Notes: a model not told the origin generated them from the sequence alone. Positions 33,702-43,157 are shown, numbered from the stretch's first letter. The stretch: DNA of 64,000 nt from Streptomyces griseus subsp. griseus (GCF_000720255.1 NZ_JOJE01000005.1:186001-250000), one strand, 5' to 3'. Made by a program: numbers and translations.

Positions 33702-35222
33702 ATGACCGACTACCGGCACGTCAAGGGTTCGTACTGGCTTCAGACGGCTCCCGGGCCGTCGCGTCCCGTGCTGGCGGAGGACCTGAGGGTGGACGTGGCC
33801 GTGATCGGCGCCGGGATCGCGGGGCTGAGCACGGCGTGGGAGCTGGCCCGGGCGGGGCGTTCCGTGGCCGTGCTGGAGGCCGGACGGGTGGCCGCCGGGG
33901 TCACCGGGCACACCACCGCCAAGCTGACCGCGCTGCACACGCTGATCTACGACCGGCTGCGGCGCACCCGTGGCGCGGAAGGGGCGCGGCTGTACGCCCG
34001 CTCGCAGACGGAGGCGGTCGAGCACATCGCGGAGGTCGCGGACGAGCTCGGCGTCGACTGCGAATGGGAGCGCAGGAACGCCTACACCTACGTCCACGAC
34101 CCGAGCCGGGTCGCGGAGGTACGGGCGGAGGCCGAGGCGGCACGGGAGGCGGGGCTGCCGGCGTCGTTCGTGACGGAGACCGGGCTGCCGTTCCCCGTGG
34201 CGGGCGCGGTACGGGTGGCCGGGCAGGCGCAGTTCCACCCGCGCAAGTACCTGCTCGCCCTCGCCGACGATCTGGCCGCGCGGGGTGCGCTGGTGTACGA
34301 GGACACCACCGTGGTGGGGCTGGACGAGGGCGAGCCGTGCCGGCTGGCGACGGACAGCGGGGCGACGGTGACCGCCCGGGACGTGGTCGTGGCCACGCAC
34401 TACCCGATCTTCGACCGGGCCATGCTCTTCACCCGGCTCTCCCCGCGCCGCGAGCTGGTCGTCGCCGGCGCCCTGGACACGGAGTACGACCCGGACGGCA
34501 TGTACATCACGCCGGAGCAGGGCACCCGCTCGGTACGGACCGCTCCCTACGGCGAGGACGGCCGACGGCTGCTCGTCGTCACCGGGGAGCACTTCACGCC
34601 CGGCACCGGCGACACCCCGGCCCGCTTCGAGCGGCTCGCGGACTGGGCCACCGAGCACTTCCCCGGCGTCGGCCTCACCCACGCCTGGGCCACGCAGGAC
34701 AACGACTCCACCGACACCGTGCCCCTGGTCGGCCCGCTGCACCCCGGCACCCGGCACGCCTACGTCGCGACCGGCTTCGGTGGCTGGGGGATGAGCGGCG
34801 GGGTGATGGCGGGCCGCCTGCTCACCGCGCTGATCACGGGCGAGAAGTGCGCGTGGAGCGAGCTGTACGACCCGCGCCGTGTGCTGTCCGCCGTACGGGA
34901 GGCGCCGGCGTTCCTCAAGCACCAGGCACAGGTGGCCCGGCACTTCGTCGGCGACCGACTGCGTACGACTCCGGAGGTGGACGCCGTACCACCCGGCGAG
35001 GGCGCCGTCGTCCGCGTCCGCGGCAAGCACGCGGCCGTCTACCGCGACGAGGAGGGCGAGGTGCACGCCCTGTCCGCCCGCTGTACGCACATGGGCTGTC
35101 TGGTCGCCTTCAACGCCGCCGAGCGCGCCTGGGAGTGCCCGTGCCACGGCTCCCGCTTCGACACGGACGGCAAGGTGGTGCAGGGCCCGGCGACGAGCCC
35201 GCTGGAGCGGCGGGAGCCGTGA
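33702..35222 (+). CDS. FAD-dependent oxidoreductase with C-terminal Rieske domain
   Basis: The 506-residue protein starts at ATG 33702. The N-terminal FAD site is 'VDVAVIGAGIAGLSTAWELARAGRSVAVLEAGRVAAGVTGHTTAK' (DAO fold). The C-terminal ~90 residues form a Rieske [2Fe-2S] domain with ligands in 'CTHMGCLVAF' (C,H) and 'CPCHGSRF' (C,H). This fusion is common in actinobacteria and is labelled as glycine/D-amino acid oxidase with iron-sulfur domain; the substrate is unknown. It begins 17 bp after the PPK2 gene and is likely in the same transcript. Confidence 0.92.
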   Translation: MTDYRHVKGSYWLQTAPGPSRPVLAEDLRVDVAVIGAGIAGLSTAWELARAGRSVAVLEAGRVAAGVTGHTTAKLTALHTLIYDRLRRTRGAEGARLYARSQTEAVEHIAEVADELGVDCEWERRNAYTYVHDPSRVAEVRAEAEAAREAGLPASFVTETGLPFPVAGAVRVAGQAQFHPRKYLLALADDLAARGALVYEDTTVVGLDEGEPCRLATDSGATVTARDVVVATHYPIFDRAMLFTRLSPRRELVVAGALDTEYDPDGMYITPEQGTRSVRTAPYGEDGRRLLVVTGEHFTPGTGDTPARFERLADWATEHFPGVGLTHAWATQDNDSTDTVPLVGPLHPGTRHAYVATGFGGWGMSGGVMAGRLLTALITGEKCAWSELYDPRRVLSAVREAPAFLKHQAQVARHFVGDRLRTTPEVDAVPPGEGAVVRVRGKHAAVYRDEEGEVHALSARCTHMGCLVAFNAAERAWECPCHGSRFDTDGKVVQGPATSPLERREP

Positions 35223-35328
35223 GCGCGGGGCTACCCGCGGTTCGCCGGTCCGGCCCGGTGACTCCGAGCGGGTGACCTGGCGGCGCCGAATGCCGGACGG
35301 ATAAGACGGATAGCCATACTTTCGTACG

Positions 35329-36201
35329 GTGATCCCACTCGTACGACGCCTCATCGCCGTCTGCGCCCTCGGCGGCGCCGCGCTCACCGCCTGCGGCTCG
35401 GACATCGCCGCGGAGGCACCGCGCGCCCCGCGCACGGCCGCCCCCTCCCCCTCCCCCTCTCCGTCCCCCTCCGTCACCGTCCCCCGGCCTCCCACCCTGG
35501 CGCCGGGGCCCGCCGGCCTGATCCCCGTCTTCAAGAACGGGCCGCGGACACCGGACAAGGCCGTCGCCCTGACCTTCGACGCCGACATGACCGCGGCGCA
35601 GGGGCCCCGGGCGGCGGCGGGCGAGCACTTCGACAACCCGGAGTTGATCGCGGCGCTGCGGGAACTCCAGGTGCCGGCCACCGTGTTCATGACGGGACGC
35701 TGGGCCGAGCAGTACCCCGTCCAGGCCCGCTCCATCGGCCGGGACCCGCTCTTCGAGGTCGCCAACCACTCCTACAGCCATTACGCCTTCACGGGTGACT
35801 GCTACGGCCTGCCCACCGTCTCCGAGGACCGGATGCGGTCGGACGTGGAGCGGGCGTACACCGCCTTCCGCGCGGCCGGGGTGCCGGACGCGATGCCGTA
35901 CTTCCGCTTTCCCGGCGGCTGTTACGACCAACGGGCGCTGCGTGCGCTGACCGGTACCGGGGTGACCGCGGTGCAGTGGGACGTGGTCGGCGGCGACGCC
36001 TTCGCCACCGACCCGGACGCGGTGGCACAGCAGGTGCTGGACGGGGTGCGGCCGGGGTCCGTGGTGGTCCTGCACTGCACCCGCAGCGCCGCCCCGGCGA
36101 CCGAGCGGGCCGTGCGCACGATCGTGCCCGAGCTGCGGGCGCGGGGGTTCCGGTTCGTCAAGGTGTCCGAACTGATCGGGGCCTCGGGCGGGCGGCGCTG
36201 A
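35329..36201 (+). CDS. Polysaccharide deacetylase (NodB-type) lipoprotein
   Basis: The 290-residue protein starts at GTG 35329, without a clear ribosome binding site. A signal peptide ends in lipobox 'LTAC' (Cys ~23), followed by a Pro/Ser-rich tether with repeated 'PSPSP' (~40-52). The NodB metal motif is 'ALTFDADMTA' (Asp pair) and 'VANHSYSHYAF' (His pair); 'YFRFPGGCYD' and 'VVVLHCT' supply the later motifs. It should remove acetyl groups from cell-wall or extracellular amino-sugar polymers at the outer face of the membrane. It stands alone, 106 bp after the Rieske gene. Confidence 0.9.
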   Translation: MIPLVRRLIAVCALGGAALTACGSDIAAEAPRAPRTAAPSPSPSPSPSVTVPRPPTLAPGPAGLIPVFKNGPRTPDKAVALTFDADMTAAQGPRAAAGEHFDNPELIAALRELQVPATVFMTGRWAEQYPVQARSIGRDPLFEVANHSYSHYAFTGDCYGLPTVSEDRMRSDVERAYTAFRAAGVPDAMPYFRFPGGCYDQRALRALTGTGVTAVQWDVVGGDAFATDPDAVAQQVLDGVRPGSVVVLHCTRSAAPATERAVRTIVPELRARGFRFVKVSELIGASGGRR

Positions 36202-36219
36202 GGCTCGTACGCTGGAGGT

Positions 36220-36408
36220 ATGAGCGACGACAGCGACACCTCCTACTGCCTGATCGACGCGACGAGGCCCCCGAAGGCCGACGGGCCGCCGTACGCCGAG
36301 TGCGTGCTGTGCCGGAAGCCGACGGAGTACCCGGAGTCGTACAAGGGGATCACCCTGTGCCCGGTGTGCGAGTGGCAGGAGGCCCAGCGCACGGCCTGCT
36401 CAGGCTGA
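36220..36408 (+). CDS. Small zinc-ribbon-like conserved protein (62 aa)
   Basis: This short gene starts at ATG 36220, with 'tggaggt' as ribosome binding site, 18 bp after the deacetylase gene. It contains two CxxC pairs ('ECVLCRK' and 'LCPVCEW'), compatible with one structural zinc, and ends 'TACSG'. It lacks membrane segments or a signal. I recall similar small proteins widely in Streptomyces, of unknown role. It overlaps the convergent permease gene by 9 bp at the 3' end. Confidence 0.75.
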   Translation: MSDDSDTSYCLIDATRPPKADGPPYAECVLCRKPTEYPESYKGITLCPVCEWQEAQRTACSG

Positions 36409-37071
36409 TCTGCGGGAGCTGAGCGCGCACGCCGCGGCGCAGGCCGCCGTCCCGAGCAGGGCGGCCGCAACCGTGGGCAGCAGGGGCAGCGGGACCGTGC
36501 CCGAGCGCGAGCCGGTGACCAGGCCACTGACCGCCGCCTGCGCGGGGGAGCCCGACACCACCAGCGTCAGCAGGGCCGCGAGCAGCAGCGCAGGGACCGC
36601 CCGGCCGGGCGAGCGCAGCACCGGCCAGGCGGTCAGCGCGCCGACCGCTGTGCCGAGCAGCGCGCAGGTCAGGGCGGCGAGCAGACCGGCGCCGCCGGCT
36701 TCGAGGGGCGGGACGCGCCGCTGGTGGTCGGCGCTGACCCAGTCGCTGATCGATGTCACCACGACCGTCGCGACCGCGCCGAGCAGCGCCGCCGCGCCCG
36801 CCGCCACCAGCAGGGCGGCCAGGTGCGCCCGCGCGGGCCCCGCCGCCGCGGCGACCACGGCCCGGGCGGCGGGCGGCTCGCCCGTGACACAGATCCGCAC
36901 CAGCCAGGCCGCTACGGGCAGCACGGCGGCGGCCGAGTAGCCCAGCGAGTCGAGCACCGGCTGCCCGCCCTGCACCCCCACGGCCAGGAATGCCGCGTAC
37001 AGGATGACGGGCGGCAACCACCGCTGCGAACGCACGAGCAGGGCGGCCTGGTAACGGAGGAGTGCGGTCAT
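36400..37071 (-). CDS. ABC transporter membrane subunit (small, unassigned)
   Basis: The 223-residue protein is very hydrophobic with about six predicted helices and no soluble domain, and has no strong family motif ('YAAFLAVGVQGGQPVLDSLGYSAAAVLPVAAWLVRICVTGEPPAARAV' is typical of actinobacterial ABC-2-like permeases). Its ATG (37069-37071) overlaps the stop of a 25-codon mini-ORF, which in turn overlaps the ATPase gene. Together they form a compact three-gene unit, presumably an exporter. The substrate is unknown. Confidence 0.75.
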   Translation of the reverse strand: MTALLRYQAALLVRSQRWLPPVILYAAFLAVGVQGGQPVLDSLGYSAAAVLPVAAWLVRICVTGEPPAARAVVAAAAGPARAHLAALLVAAGAAALLGAVATVVVTSISDWVSADHQRRVPPLEAGGAGLLAALTCALLGTAVGALTAWPVLRSPGRAVPALLLAALLTLVVSGSPAQAAVSGLVTGSRSGTVPLPLLPTVAAALLGTAACAAACALSSRRSA

Positions 37072-37145
37072 CTGCGGCTCTCGTCGGAGGTGGGGGCGGA
37101 GGGGGCGGACGTGGGTGCGGGGCGGGACGGGTCGGGGGTGGTCAT
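37068..37145 (-). CDS. 25-codon Pro/Ser/Thr-rich mini-ORF bridging ATPase and permease
   Basis: ATG 37145 overlaps the ATPase stop as ATGA, and its TGA stop (37068-37070) overlaps the permease ATG as ATGA. The 25-residue product reads 'MTTPDPSRPAPTSAPSAPTS' followed by DESRR. It exactly fills the gap between the two genes, so its likely role is to hand ribosomes from one gene to the next by translational coupling. It could also be a genuine micropeptide or the remnant of a fused tail. No intervening ribosome binding site is evident for the permease other than weak 'agag'. Confidence 0.5.
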   Translation of the reverse strand: MTTPDPSRPAPTSAPSAPTSDESRR

Positions 37146-38017
37146 CCGGCCTCCCCGTCGTCGGCGGCGGCGGCCGGGCCGACGCCGATCACGTGCCACG
37201 GGGGGTGGGCGGTGAGAAGGGTGCGCAGAACGATGTCCGAGTGGGAGGCGGGGACGGTGAGACGGTGCGTACCCGGTGTCGGCTCCTCGGCGGCGCTGAT
37301 CCACCGGGCCGCCTCGGCGGGCGGCGGGCCGGCGACCGGCGCCCGCGCCTCGACCAGCACCTGGGGGCCGGCCGGCGCGGTCCGCGGTCCCTCCTCCGCG
37401 CGGCGCACGACGGTGCCCTCGCGCACGGCGTATGTCGCGTCCGCGGCGCCTGCCAGGCGACGCGGGTCGTGGTCGACGAAGACGACGGCGCCGCCGGCCG
37501 CGGTGCGTTCGGCGACCGCACGTTCCAGCTCGGCCCGCGCATCCTCGTCCAGGCCGGTCCAGGCCTCGTCGAGGACCAGCAACTCCGAGTCGGCCAGGAG
37601 GGCTTGGGCGACCGCGACCTTCTGGCTGCTGCCCTTCGAGAGCTGGGCCATGGGGGTGCGGGCGTACGCCGCGGCCCCGAAGCGCTCCAGCCAGTCGCCC
37701 GCGGCGCGCTCGGCGGTCGGGCGGGCCAGACCGTGGACCGTGCCGAGGTGGGTGAGGTAGCCGAGGGGGGTGAAGGGCAGGGCGGAGGGGAAGCGCTCGG
37801 GGACGTACGCGGTTCGGGGGCGGCCGGTGATGCGGCCCTCCGTGGGGGCGTCGATGCCGGCGAGCAGGCGGAGAAGGGTGGACTTGCCGGTGCCGTTCGT
37901 GCCTTCCACGCGGATGAGGGTGCCCGGGGCGACGGTCAGGTCGACGCCGCGTAACACCCAGGGGCCGCGGAGGGCATATCGCCGGCCCACGTTGTCCAGC
38001 CGAAGATCGCGATGCAT
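37142..38017 (-). CDS. ABC transporter ATP-binding protein
   Basis: Start ATG 38017 gives 291 residues beginning 'MHRDLRLDNVGRRYALRGPWVLRGVDL'. Walker A is 'VEGTNGTGKSTLLRLLAG', the signature is the variant 'LSKGSSQKVAVAQALL' and Walker B 'LLVLDEAWTGLDEDARAELE', with 'VVFVDHDPRRL' as switch. A ~60-residue C-terminal extension follows the ATPase core. It pairs with the membrane subunit downstream via the bridging mini-ORF. It is divergent from the Pth2-like gene with only 39 bp between. Confidence 0.9.
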   Translation of the reverse strand: MHRDLRLDNVGRRYALRGPWVLRGVDLTVAPGTLIRVEGTNGTGKSTLLRLLAGIDAPTEGRITGRPRTAYVPERFPSALPFTPLGYLTHLGTVHGLARPTAERAAGDWLERFGAAAYARTPMAQLSKGSSQKVAVAQALLADSELLVLDEAWTGLDEDARAELERAVAERTAAGGAVVFVDHDPRRLAGAADATYAVREGTVVRRAEEGPRTAPAGPQVLVEARAPVAGPPPAEAARWISAAEEPTPGTHRLTVPASHSDIVLRTLLTAHPPWHVIGVGPAAAADDGEAG

Positions 38018-38056
38018 GGAGTCATCATCTCCCGGTGGGTCAAGTACTCTGCGCCC

Positions 38057-38752
38057 GTGAGTGAGAGTCCCTTCCAGTCCGAAGTCAGTGTCCGTGACGA
38101 GGCACCGCAGTTCGTCCTGCCCCTGGTGGTCCGGATCGAGCGGGGTGCCCCTCCGGCCCGCACCGACGCCCTGGAGACCGCCGCCCGTGCCGTGCTGGTG
38201 ATGCTGAGCGACGAGCGGTCGATCGGCGACGGCGAGTGGGCGCAGGCCGTGCGGGACTGGCAGGACGCGCGGATCAGGAAGGTCGTACGGCGGGCCCGGG
38301 GCGCCGAGTGGCGGCGGGCCGAGGCGTTGCCCGGGATCACGGTCACGGGGAAGGCGGCCGACGTGCGGGTGTTCCCGCCCGTCCCGTTGGACGGGTGGCC
38401 GAAGGACCTGGCGCGGCTCCAGGTGTCCGGGACCGACCTCGACGATCCCGAGCCTCCGGCGGCGGCGGACCCGGGCACACCGGTGCTGTGGATGAGTCCG
38501 GACCTCGACATGTCGGCCGGTAAGGCGATGGCGCAGGCCGGGCACGGTGCCCAACTCGCGTGGTGGGAGCTGTCGGAGACGGAGCGGACGGCCTGGCGGG
38601 ACGCGGGGTTCCCGCTCGCGGTGCTCACCGCCGCCCCGGACCGGTGGGCCGGACTCACCGGCAGCGGGCTGCCGGTGGTGCGGGACGCGGGCTTCACCGA
38701 GATCGCGCCGGGCAGTTGCACGGTGGTCGCGGACCATCCGGCGCTGCGGTAG
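38057..38752 (+). CDS. Pth2-like peptidyl-tRNA hydrolase family protein
   Basis: GTG 38057 gives 231 residues. The C-terminal half has the Pth2 core: 'LWMSPDLDMSAGKAMAQAGHGAQLAWWEL' (helix with the conserved GK.AAQ.GHA pattern), 'LPVVRDAGFTEIAPGSCTVVADHP'. Pth2 enzymes release peptidyl-tRNA, in archaea and eukaryotes mainly; bacterial members like this carry an extra N-terminal ~110-residue domain of unknown use ('LPLVVRIERGAPPARTDALETAARAVLVML'). Function as true hydrolase is therefore probable but not certain. The gene is divergent from the ABC ATPase gene. Confidence 0.8.
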   Translation: MSESPFQSEVSVRDEAPQFVLPLVVRIERGAPPARTDALETAARAVLVMLSDERSIGDGEWAQAVRDWQDARIRKVVRRARGAEWRRAEALPGITVTGKAADVRVFPPVPLDGWPKDLARLQVSGTDLDDPEPPAAADPGTPVLWMSPDLDMSAGKAMAQAGHGAQLAWWELSETERTAWRDAGFPLAVLTAAPDRWAGLTGSGLPVVRDAGFTEIAPGSCTVVADHPALR

Positions 38753-38809
38753 GGCGGTCGTACGGCGGTGACGTCGTCCGGCGCCGCGGCAGCGCGCCGT
38801 GGACCGGCA

Positions 38810-39772
38810 TCAGGGGCCGGGTCCGGGGTCCGGTTCGACGGCGGAGGACAGGCCGGCCCGGGCGGCCTCCAGCTGCGCGGCGAAGGCGATGCCGAGGAAG
38901 AGCGCCACGCCCGTGAGGTTGGCCCACAGCAGCAGCGCGACGAACGCGGTGAGGGGCCCGTACACGGCTCCGAAGGAACCGCTTTTGGCGACGTACAGCG
39001 TCAGCAGCCAGGTGGCGCCGACCCACAGCACCAGGTGGACGGCGGAGCCGAACGCGAGCCAGGTGTAACCGGGTTGGTCCCGGCGCGGTGACCAGCGGAA
39101 GACGACGGCGGAGGCGACCCAGGCGAGGGCCGTGCCCAGCGGGATCCGCAGGGCGCCCCACCACGCCGGCACGTCGGCCCAGCCGAAGGCCTCGGCCGTC
39201 GAGCGGCCGACGGCCTCACCCGCCACGAGGACGAGGAAACCCAGCACCATGGGAAGACCCGCGGCGAAGGCGAGCACCAGGGCGCGGCCGTACTTGCGAG
39301 GGAAGGGCCGGTCGCGTTCGATGCCGTAGATCCGGTTGGCGCCTCGTTCCACCTGGCCCATGGCCGAGGCCAGGTTGAGGACCGAGAAGGCGAGGCCGAG
39401 CCAGAGCGCGACGGTGCTCCAGACGTCGGAGTGGGCGGTGCGACGCGTACCGCGCAGCGCCTCCCCGACCACGTCCGCGCTGGCGCCCGGCACGATCCTG
39501 CCCAGGGTCAGCTCGATGATCCGTCCGACGCTCTCGGTGTGCGCGGCGGTGGCGACGCCGACGAGGGCGATCGTGAACGGCACCATGCCCAGCACGACCT
39601 GGAAGCCGAGGGCGCGTGCGTTGGTGAAGCCGTCCGCGTACCGGAACCGCGAGAACGCGTCGACCAGCAGCCGCAGTCCTCCGTAGCGCCGCAGCGCGGT
39701 GAGGGCTTCGTCGCCGGAGAGCTCTTCCCCGATCATGTCCCGCGTCTGCGGAACGTGTACGGCCGTCCCCAT
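38810..39772 (-). CDS. YihY/BrkB-family membrane protein
   Basis: ATG 39772 gives 320 residues ('MGTAVHVPQTRDMIGEELSGDEALTALRRYGG'); longer starts run into sequence without site. Six or so membrane helices are predicted. The family pattern is seen in 'ALGFQVVLGMVPFTIALVGVAT', 'LWLGLAFSVLNLASAMGQVERGANRIYGIERDRPFPRKYGRALVLAFAAGLP' and 'YVAKSGSFGAVYGPLTAFVALLLWANLTGVALFLGIAFAAQLEA'. The family was once called ribonuclease BN in error and is an envelope protein of unknown role. It is convergent with the Pth2-like gene. Confidence 0.9.
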   Translation of the reverse strand: MGTAVHVPQTRDMIGEELSGDEALTALRRYGGLRLLVDAFSRFRYADGFTNARALGFQVVLGMVPFTIALVGVATAAHTESVGRIIELTLGRIVPGASADVVGEALRGTRRTAHSDVWSTVALWLGLAFSVLNLASAMGQVERGANRIYGIERDRPFPRKYGRALVLAFAAGLPMVLGFLVLVAGEAVGRSTAEAFGWADVPAWWGALRIPLGTALAWVASAVVFRWSPRRDQPGYTWLAFGSAVHLVLWVGATWLLTLYVAKSGSFGAVYGPLTAFVALLLWANLTGVALFLGIAFAAQLEAARAGLSSAVEPDPGPGP

Positions 39773-40061
39773 GGTCTGCGTCCTCCCCCGCGTGTCGGGC
39801 CGACGGCGAGCGCACCCACCGAGGCACCCGCCGGTCGCGGGTCCCGGCATACCGTGTCCCCGGCCCCCGGTGATTCAGGCCCCCGGCGCGCCGCCCCACC
39901 ACAACCCGCCCGGCCCATCCCGCCACCGGCGTGGCGGGGAGCGTCCGGTGTCTGGTGCGTCTCAGCGGTGGGGGTCGCGGGGTGGATCCGGGGATCATGG
40001 GGCTACGGTGTGAGCGGCAACGCACTGACCACGCAGGGCCGTTCGCTTCCCGGGAGTCGCC

Positions 40062-40856
40062 ATGTCACTGGACCGTCCGCTGATCAACAGCCATGTGCCG
40101 CACTCCGCGCGCATCTGGAACTACTGGCTGGGCGGGAAGGACTGCTACGAGATCGACCGTCAGGTCGGCGACCAGATACGGGAGTTGAACCCGGAGATCG
40201 TCGACATCGCGCGCGCCCAGCGGGCGTTCCTGAAGCGTGCGGTGACGCATCTGACGACGGAGGCCGGGATCCGGCAGTTCCTCGACGTCGGCACCGGCCT
40301 GCCCACCTTCGACAACACGCACGAGGTCGCCCAGCGCATCGCCCCGGAAGCGCGGATCGTGTACGTGGACCACGACCCGGTGGTGCTCCAGCACGCCCAC
40401 ACCCTGCTCACCAGCACCTCCGAGGGCGCCACCGCCTACATCGACGCCGACCTGCGCCAACCGGAGACCATCCTGAGCGGCGCCGGGAACACGCTGGACT
40501 TCGACCGGCCCGTCGCGCTCATGCTGCTCGGCATCGCCGCCCACGTGCCCGACGAGATCGCCTACGCGGCCGTGGAGCGCCTCAAGGACGCGCTGCCCGT
40601 GGGGAGTTACCTCGTGTTCTGCGACAGCACCGAGGTGTTCCACCCGGTGGAGATGCGCGCGATGGTCCAACGCTGGAACGAGGCGAGCGACAACCCCCGC
40701 GTCAACCGCACCCCCGAGCAACTGACCGGGTTCTTCGAGGGTTTCGAGCTGCTGGAGCCGGGCCTGGTCCCGGTCGCCGAGTGGCGCGCCGACCCGGCCG
40801 CCACCGGCGGACGCGGGGACGTGGACAGCTTCGGCGGGGTGGCCCGCAAGGTGTGA
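40062..40856 (+). CDS. DUF574-type SAM-dependent methyltransferase
   Basis: The 264-residue protein begins with the family hallmark 'SARIWNYWLGGKDCYEIDRQVGDQIRELNPEIVDIARAQRAFLKRAV', followed by the SAM site 'IRQFLDVGTGLPTFDNTHEVAQ' and 'IVYVDHDPVVLQHAHTLL'. Streptomycetes carry dozens of these paralogues; substrates are unknown. ATG 40062 lies at the end of a 289-bp region with no other gene and a weak purine stretch before it. It precedes the DUF692 gene by 170 bp, and shared function is not evident. Confidence 0.9.
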   Translation: MSLDRPLINSHVPHSARIWNYWLGGKDCYEIDRQVGDQIRELNPEIVDIARAQRAFLKRAVTHLTTEAGIRQFLDVGTGLPTFDNTHEVAQRIAPEARIVYVDHDPVVLQHAHTLLTSTSEGATAYIDADLRQPETILSGAGNTLDFDRPVALMLLGIAAHVPDEIAYAAVERLKDALPVGSYLVFCDSTEVFHPVEMRAMVQRWNEASDNPRVNRTPEQLTGFFEGFELLEPGLVPVAEWRADPAATGGRGDVDSFGGVARKV

Positions 40857-41026
40857 CCTCCGGACCTGACATATGTGTTCCCTTTGAACACCTGGGGGCT
40901 CCCGTACGTATCTGCGGGCAGCTGCTGAAGCCGCCGGCCGAACCTCAAATGTTGCTCTGAAGGTGCCCGGCAGGCGGTTCGGTCCCGGTGGGCGGGGCCA
41001 TACCCCCGTCACAAAGGGAGGGGACC

Positions 41027-42907
41027 ATGAAGCGACTGGGGACGGGAATCGGCTGGCGGCCGGAGATCGCGGACGCCGTGGAACGGATGCCGGGCATCGA
41101 CTGGGTCGAGGTCGTCGCGGAGAACGTGTGCCCGGGCCACCTCCCGGACTCGCTGCTCCGGCTGCGCGAGCGCGGGGCCACCGTGGTCCCCCACGGTGTC
41201 GCGCTGGGCCTCGGGGGCGCGGAGCGGCCTGACGAGGGGCGGCTGACCGCCCTCGCCGAGCGGGCCGAGGCGCTGGGCGCGCCACTGGTCACGGAGCACA
41301 TCGCGTTCGTCCGGGCGGGCGGCCCGCTGACCGCCTCCCCGCGCCTGGAGGCCGGCCATCTGCTGCCCGTGCCGCGCACCCGGGACGCCCTAGACGTGCT
41401 GTGCGAGAACATCCGGATCGCGCAGGACGCCCTGCCCGTGCCGCTCGCCGTCGAGAACATCGCCGCGCTGATCTCCTGGCCGGGCGAGGAGATGACCGAG
41501 GGACAGTTCCTCTACGAGCTGGCCGACCGGACGGGGGTGCGGCTGCTGATCGACGTGGCGAACCTCCACACCAACCACGTCAACCGCGCCGAGGACCCCG
41601 CGAAGGCGCTCGCCGAGCTGCCGCTGGAGGCCATCGCCTACGTCCATGTCGCCGGCGGCTTCGAGCGGGACGGTGTCTGGCACGACAGCCACGCCCACCC
41701 GGTCCCTCAGCCGGTCCTGGACGTCCTGACCGACCTGGCGTCCCGCGTCTCCCCGCCCGGCGTCCTCCTGGAACGCGACGAGAACTTCCCCGAGCCGCGG
41801 GAACTGGAGCAGGAGCTGGACGCCATTCGGGACGCGGTGTCCAGGGGGCGGACGGAAGCGAGGAGGGCGGGAGCGGAGGAGAGGGCGGGGGCCTGGGAGA
41901 AGGGGGCAGGCGGGGAGACGGTCGGGACGGAGGTCGCGGAGGCAGCGACCGGGACCACGGGGGCCACCGGGACCGCGGGGACGGCGAGGACGGCGAGGAC
42001 GGCGGAGACGGCGGGCACCGCGGAGACGGTCGGGACGGAGGTCGCGGAGGCGGCGGCAGCAACCGGGACCACGGGAGCCACCGGGACCACGGGAGCCACC
42101 GGGACCGCGGGGACGGCGGGCACCGCAGAGACGGCGGCAACTGCCAGGACCGCGGAAGCCGGTCAGGCGGCGGGAGCCACACAGGCCGCGGAAGCCACGC
42201 AGGCCGCGAGAGCCGGGCAGGCCGCCGCAGCCACGCAGACCGAAGCCGGGCAGGCCGCGGAAGCCACGCCAGCCGCCGCAGCCACGCCAGCCGCCGCAGC
42301 CACACAGACCGCGGAAACCGGGCAGGCCGCCGCAGCCACGCCAGCCGCCGCAGCCACGCAGACCGCGGAAGCCGGGCAGGCCGCGGGAGTCGCGGAGGTG
42401 CAGCGGGGGGCTGTGGCGGGCGGTGTGTCGAGCCGGGAACTCCGGGCGTTCGACGACCGCTCGGCTCCCGGGCACCCGGCGGACGGCACTGATCCCGCGC
42501 GCCAGCGGCTCGGTCTCGCGCAGGCCGCGTTGTTGTCCGCGCTGGTCGCCGGGACGCCCGTGCCGGAGGGGTTCGACCGGGCGCGGCTGGCGGTGCAGGC
42601 ACGGGCGTTGGCGGGGAAGCGGGCGGACGTCGTGGCGAAGGTGGCGCCGGAGCTGCCGGAGATCCTGGGCGACGGATACCGGCCGACTTTCCTCGCGTAC
42701 GCCCACCGGCACGCGATGACCGGCGGTTACCGGCAGGACGCCCTGGACTTCGCCGAGCGGACGCTGCGTGACGGGCGGCTGCCGGAGGGCAGGGTCCGGC
42801 GCGAGCTGTGGGAGTGGTGGACGGAGCGGTCGGGTCCCGCGCCGCACGCGCCGCGACCGGCGGCCCGTCTCGCCCGGGCCACCCGGCGGGTCCTGCTGCG
42901 GAGGTGA
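41027..42907 (+). CDS. DUF692 (MbnB/TglH-type) protein with low-complexity linker and C-terminal domain
   Basis: ATG 41027 follows 'gggagggg' and encodes 626 residues. The first ~280 are a DUF692 TIM barrel: '[30 protein letters not shown]', 'VTEHIAFVR', '[10 protein letters not shown]', '[14 protein letters not shown]', '[22 protein letters not shown]', with the His/Asp/Glu ligands typical of multi-iron enzymes that modify Cys in peptides (MbnB, TglH). Residues ~285-465 are an Ala/Thr/Glu/Gly repeat linker. The last ~150 form a helical domain ('[53 protein letters not shown]') usual in actinobacterial relatives. The TIGR04222 gene lies 1.1 kb downstream. The substrate is unknown. Confidence 0.85.
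   Translation: MKRLGTGIGWRPEIADAVERMPGIDWVEVVAENVCPGHLPDSLLRLRERGATVVPHGVALGLGGAERPDEGRLTALAERAEALGAPLVTEHIAFVRAGGPLTASPRLEAGHLLPVPRTRDALDVLCENIRIAQDALPVPLAVENIAALISWPGEEMTEGQFLYELADRTGVRLLIDVANLHTNHVNRAEDPAKALAELPLEAIAYVHVAGGFERDGVWHDSHAHPVPQPVLDVLTDLASRVSPPGVLLERDENFPEPRELEQELDAIRDAVSRGRTEARRAGAEERAGAWEKGAGGETVGTEVAEAATGTTGATGTAGTARTARTAETAGTAETVGTEVAEAAAATGTTGATGTTGATGTAGTAGTAETAATARTAEAGQAAGATQAAEATQAARAGQAAAATQTEAGQAAEATPAAAATPAAAATQTAETGQAAAATPAAAATQTAEAGQAAGVAEVQRGAVAGGVSSRELRAFDDRSAPGHPADGTDPARQRLGLAQAALLSALVAGTPVPEGFDRARLAVQARALAGKRADVVAKVAPELPEILGDGYRPTFLAYAHRHAMTGGYRQDALDFAERTLRDGRLPEGRVRRELWEWWTERSGPAPHAPRPAARLARATRRVLLRR
41880..42412. repeat. Imperfect tandem repeats coding the DUF692 linker
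   Basis: About 530 bp of short, imperfect repeats encode the low-complexity linker. Examples are the 18-bp unit accgggaccacgggagcc in tandem at ~42065-42100, and several copies of gccacgccagccgccgca between 42261 and 42360, interspersed with 'gaagccgggcaggccgcgg'. All three forward frames and some reverse ones remain open across it. Such blocks often vary in length between strains. Confidence 0.8.
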
Positions 42908-43157
42908 CCGGACTCGGCGACGCGTTCGTCCACCGTCCGGTGTGCTCGGGTTAACACGGCGGCCACCTGCCGGCCGGCCCGCGCCCGGTTCGGCCGCGTT
43001 GCCCCCGTTTGCCGCCCGCCCCCACCCCCCTGTTCGCCCCGAATCCCCACATAAACAACGCTTCGCCCCCGTACGGAAGTTGGCGTAAACCCCGCAGTAA
43101 TATGCCAACGCCGCACCCGAAGCGCACTAGCGTGCGGTGCCGCGAGCAGGAGGCACC

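Noticed and set aside
41390..43108. Reverse-strand collagen-like Gly/Cys/Arg-rich frame opposite DUF692
   Set aside because: It covers the conserved barrel as well as the repeats, so it is best explained as a mirror of repetitive DNA; no ribosome site precedes it. Its resemblance to low-complexity partners of TIGR04222 is noted only as coincidence.
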